64,000 nt of DNA. Source: Dorea_D hominis. Its GTDB lineage: Bacteria > Bacillota > Clostridia > Lachnospirales > Lachnospiraceae. This document shows, piece by piece, positions 61,880 to 64,000 of the stretch. Where the stretch lies: NCBI RefSeq assembly GCF_014287705.1, contig NZ_JACOOY010000001.1:186001-250000 (forward strand), written 5' to 3'. The first letter of the stretch is position 1; every line of letters begins with the position of its first letter. The notes under the pieces were generated by a model that saw only the letters and a list, made by a program, of their open reading frames with translations, ran no database searches and was not told the origin of the DNA. The position numbers and the translations under genes are program-made.

Positions 61880-61885
61880 AAGAAC
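61880..61885 (+). other. attR core AAGAAC
   Basis: Same six bases as attL. The element arm (61859-61878) on its left matches the inverted arm at 33738-33757 at 17 of 20 positions. Right of the core lies cotJC codon 66. Confidence 0.88.
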
Positions 61886-62310
61886 TGGCTCACTTAGAAA
61901 TCGTCTGTGCTATTGTTTATCAACTTACAAAAAATATGACAATGGAAGAATTAGAAAAATCCGGTTTTGATAAATATTATGTAGATCATACGCTTGCACT
62001 CTGGCCACAGTCTGCCGGCGGTGTTCCTTGGAGCGCCACTACTTTCCAGTCCAAAGGTGATCCCATCACCGATTTAAGCGAAGATATGGCTGCGGAGCAA
62101 AAAGCACGTACAACCTACGATAACATTCTGCGCCTTGTCAAAGATCCGGAAGTCTGCGAACCAATCCGTTTCCTGCGTGAACGCGAAATCGCACACTATC
62201 AACGTTTCGGTGAAAGTCTGCGCATCGTACAGGATCATCTGGACAGTAAAAACTTCTATGCGTTTAACCCGGAATTTGACCTCCGGGCATGTTTCAAAAA
62301 CAAAAACTAA
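61886..62310 (+). pseudogene. cotJC: cotJC, 3' part (codons 66-206)
   Basis: Continues CotJC with LAHLEIVCAIVYQLT; His68 completes the ExxH metal motif begun by Glu65 in the 5' part. Further ligand motifs are AAEQKARTTYDN and REREIAHYQRFG. The frame ends with AFNPEFDLRACFKNKN-type C-terminus (shown in part) at the TAA 62308-62310. There is no start or RBS here; an ATG at 61936 is internal. It can only be made after excision. Confidence 0.92.
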
Positions 62311-62314
62311 ACAG

Positions 62315-62351
62315 AAAAAGGATTCCCGGAAAAATTCCGGAAATCCTTTTT
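62315..62351. terminator. Bidirectional terminator after cotJC
   Basis: AAAAAGGATT and CCGG pair with CCGG and AATCCTTTTT across an A-rich loop; T-runs on both strands serve cotJC and the convergent zinc-ribbon gene. Confidence 0.85.
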
Positions 62352-62352
62352 A

Positions 62353-62817
62353 TTATTTCAATAGCATATATACAATTACTGCTGCTACAACTACGATTGC
62401 AATTCCAAGAATGATTACAGGCGCTTTGGAAAGCTTCTCTTCTTCCTCATAAACATCATCGTAATCATAATCTTCTTCTACTCTTGCAGTTTTTTTCTTT
62501 TTCTTTCTGCCATCTTCTACTGCTAACAGTTCATCATATGCTTTGCGCATCTCATCTTCACGTTTCTTACGAACGCTCTTTGGTGGAATATTCGAATACT
62601 TCTGTTCCTGCTCTTCCTCTTCCTGACGCTGCATAGATGCTTCCTTAATAGATCTGTGCAATGTTTCCTGCGTTGCCGGTTCTCTTCTTTCCGGAGCATG
62701 CTTCTGTTCTTTCCTGTTCTGTGGTACTTTGAACTTCTTCTTGCAATTATAACATAACAGGTAATTTGGATCTTTTTTACCCGGCCGGAGCTGTTGGCCG
62801 CAAATCGGACACTTCAT
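62353..62817 (-). CDS. Zinc-ribbon protein with C-terminal membrane anchor
   Basis: 154 residues from ATG 62817 (GGAGG 12 bases upstream). N-terminal zinc ribbon CPICG...CYNC (~3-25), then a long charged, low-complexity middle (many Glu/Lys) and one membrane segment near the C-terminus (~133-153), so it is tail-anchored with the ribbon in the cytoplasm. Common form in Lachnospiraceae; function unknown. Confidence 0.72.
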   Translation of the reverse strand: MKCPICGQQLRPGKKDPNYLLCYNCKKKFKVPQNRKEQKHAPERREPATQETLHRSIKEASMQRQEEEEQEQKYSNIPPKSVRKKREDEMRKAYDELLAVEDGRKKKKKTARVEEDYDYDDVYEEEEKLSKAPVIILGIAIVVVAAVIVYMLLK

Positions 62818-62911
62818 TGGTATATTTTGCCTCCTCATATCGTAATCTACTTAGCATTATACTACAAATCACAGAAAATGGCAAAAACATTTCTCTTACT
62901 GTGTATTTTAC

Positions 62912-64000
62912 TTATTGTGTGCTTTTTCCAAGTGTAACTTTCACGGTACGCTCTTTATAACTTCCATTTGAATTTGGAACCTGGATCGTCACTTTAACTT
63001 TCTCGCCAACTTTGTAATACTGCAGTTCTTCTTTTAATGCAGACATACTGTCCACTGTTGTTCCTTCCAGTTCTGTGATTACGCATCCCTTTGTGATCCC
63101 TGCATTTTTTGCTCCTCCGCCAGAGATAACATTAGATACATACACACCTGTTGGCATATTATACATCTGCGAACTGTCGGAAGTCACATCCACGCCTTCA
63201 ATTCCCAGATATCCCTGCTTGCCTTCTGCTACTTTTGTTTTTGTCTTCTGATTCATCAGATTTTTAATTACATCACTTGCGCTGGAAATTGGGATCGCAT
63301 ATCCCATGCCTTCTACTGCATCTGTCGCGACCTTAGCAGTATTAATACCAATCACTTCACCCTTTGCATTCAGAAGTGCGCCACCACTGTTACCCGGATT
63401 AATTGCTGCATCTGTCTGGATAAGTTTGCCACTAACTCCATCCAGTGTACGTCCGGTTGCTGATACAATACCTGTTGTCACAGACTGACCGTAACCAAGT
63501 GCGTTACCAATTGCAATAGCCGTCTCTCCGACCTGCACTTTTTCTGAATCTGCAAGCGTTGCAACTTTAATTTTATTTAATGTAGAATCTTTGATATCAC
63601 TGAGCTTTACAGCGATAACTGCAAGGTCTCTGGAAGAATCTGTTCCCTTTACCTGTGCTTCCACACTCTTATTGTCAACAAAAGAAACTGTCAGCGTTTT
63701 ATTACTTTCCACTACATGGTTGTTCGTTGCAATTAGAAGTTCTGAATCTGTCTGGGAAATAATAATACCAGAGCCTACACTCTTGCTTTCCTGCTCCTGC
63801 ACTCCACCAAAGAAATTCTGGACCTGCTGTACACTTAAATTGGTAATTGATACAACCGATGGCATTACATTACTTGCAACTTTGGAAATATCTGAGCTTG
63901 TTGAACTACTGTCTGAACTTGTTGTAATCTTTGCACTGTTTACAGTTGCAACTTCTTTTGTCTTACTGCCTGATGTGCCGAAAACCTTGCTACCCACAAG
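62912..64000 (-). CDS. HtrA/DegP-type serine protease (partial, N-terminus off the right edge)
   Basis: At least 362 residues. Trypsin-like domain with catalytic His in ATNNHVV (about residue 93 of the visible part), Asp in SSRDLAVIAV and Ser in NPGNSGGALL, followed by one PDZ domain (~255-350; VYVSNVISGGGAKNAGI in part) and a short C-terminus. The Ser-rich visible N-terminus suggests an extracytoplasmic linker after a membrane anchor that lies beyond base 64000. Degrades or refolds damaged exported proteins. Confidence 0.93.
   Translation of the reverse strand, partial: LVGSKVFGTSGSKTKEVATVNSAKITTSSDSSSTSSDISKVASNVMPSVVSITNLSVQQVQNFFGGVQEQESKSVGSGIIISQTDSELLIATNNHVVESNKTLTVSFVDNKSVEAQVKGTDSSRDLAVIAVKLSDIKDSTLNKIKVATLADSEKVQVGETAIAIGNALGYGQSVTTGIVSATGRTLDGVSGKLIQTDAAINPGNSGGALLNAKGEVIGINTAKVATDAVEGMGYAIPISSASDVIKNLMNQKTKTKVAEGKQGYLGIEGVDVTSDSSQMYNMPTGVYVSNVISGGGAKNAGITKGCVITELEGTTVDSMSALKEELQYYKVGEKVKVTIQVPNSNGSYKERTVKVTLGKSTQ

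Larger units (their letters stand above)
33731..61885. mobile_element. 28.15-kb prophage-derived intervening element inside cotJC
   Basis: Bounded by attL (33731-33736) and attR (61880-61885). It holds a large serine recombinase next to attR, a lysogeny switch, recombination genes, connector, tail and lysis genes of a siphophage, but no terminase, portal or protease. Excision by recombination at AAGAAC would remove 28,149 bp and rebuild cotJC exactly in frame. The form is that of skin in sigK: sporulation-linked excision is inference by analogy. Confidence 0.92.

Noticed and set aside
33700..61900. Element integrated in a tRNA gene by a tyrosine integrase
   Set aside because: No tRNA is present at either boundary and the recombinase is of the large serine type; the target is cotJC.
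61936..62310. 124-residue protein starting at ATG 61936
   Set aside because: It is the internal part of cotJC; there is no RBS and homology extends upstream to 61886.

Overview
The window is a chromosomal segment of an anaerobic, endospore-forming Firmicute, most likely a gut Lachnospiraceae. This rests on gene content: a SecD-SecF fusion, SpoVT, SigG, SigE, SpoIIGA and a cotJ operon beside a division/cell-wall cluster. The species cannot be named from the sequence alone. Nearly all host genes lie on the minus strand.

Layout. 1-7 kb: partial recJ, secDF, a TIGR04086-type membrane protein, spoVT with a sigma-G-like promoter, and a V4R/GGDEF signalling pair whose GGDEF gene carries an in-frame amber codon. 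7-14 kb: yqeY, a PrsA-like lipoprotein, mfd, pth, an FMN-binding-like membrane protein, a small acidic protein and a HAD phosphatase. 14-19 kb: sigG, a beta-CASP nuclease, sigE and spoIIGA; spoIIGA has a long-spacer promoter with two Spo0A-box-like repeats. 18.8-30.3 kb: a dcw cluster (ftsZ, divIB, ftsW, murD, mraY, two class B PBPs, ftsL, rsmH, mraZ) led by an mraZ promoter with five MraZ-type boxes. 30.4-33.7 kb: a small membrane protein, degV, a second SEDS gene and the spore-coat operon cotJA-cotJB-cotJC.

The main discovery is that cotJC (Mn-catalase-like spore coat protein) is split by a prophage-derived element of about 28.15 kb (33731-61885). The cut falls inside codon 66, between the codons for the Glu and His of the ExxH metal-binding motif. 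Both ends share the 6-bp core AAGAAC. Joining the ends at the core restores a 206-codon cotJC frame, and the matching circle junction is a near-perfect inverted repeat (17 of 20 positions) of the kind used by large serine recombinases. The recombinase gene lies next to the right end. This is the architecture of the skin element in sigK: a developmental intervening element predicted to be excised in the sporulating mother cell.

The element descends from a TP901-1-like siphophage. It keeps lysis, tail, head-tail connector, recombination (RecT, YqaJ exonuclease, RusA) and lysogeny genes. A deletion has removed terminase, portal, protease and the front of the capsid gene, fusing a truncated early gene to a capsid remnant, so it should not package DNA. 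The rightward lysogeny region (55.3-61.8 kb) carries a two-repressor switch with three palindromic operators, an ImmA-like protein, a lipoprotein (possible superinfection exclusion), a Uma2 nuclease behind a predicted small RNA, and an NYN-domain RNase behind a second predicted structured RNA with a possible kissing loop. The last two resemble RNA-plus-nuclease toxin-antitoxin or defence modules and deserve testing. After the 3' half of cotJC come a zinc-ribbon membrane protein and a partial HtrA-type protease.
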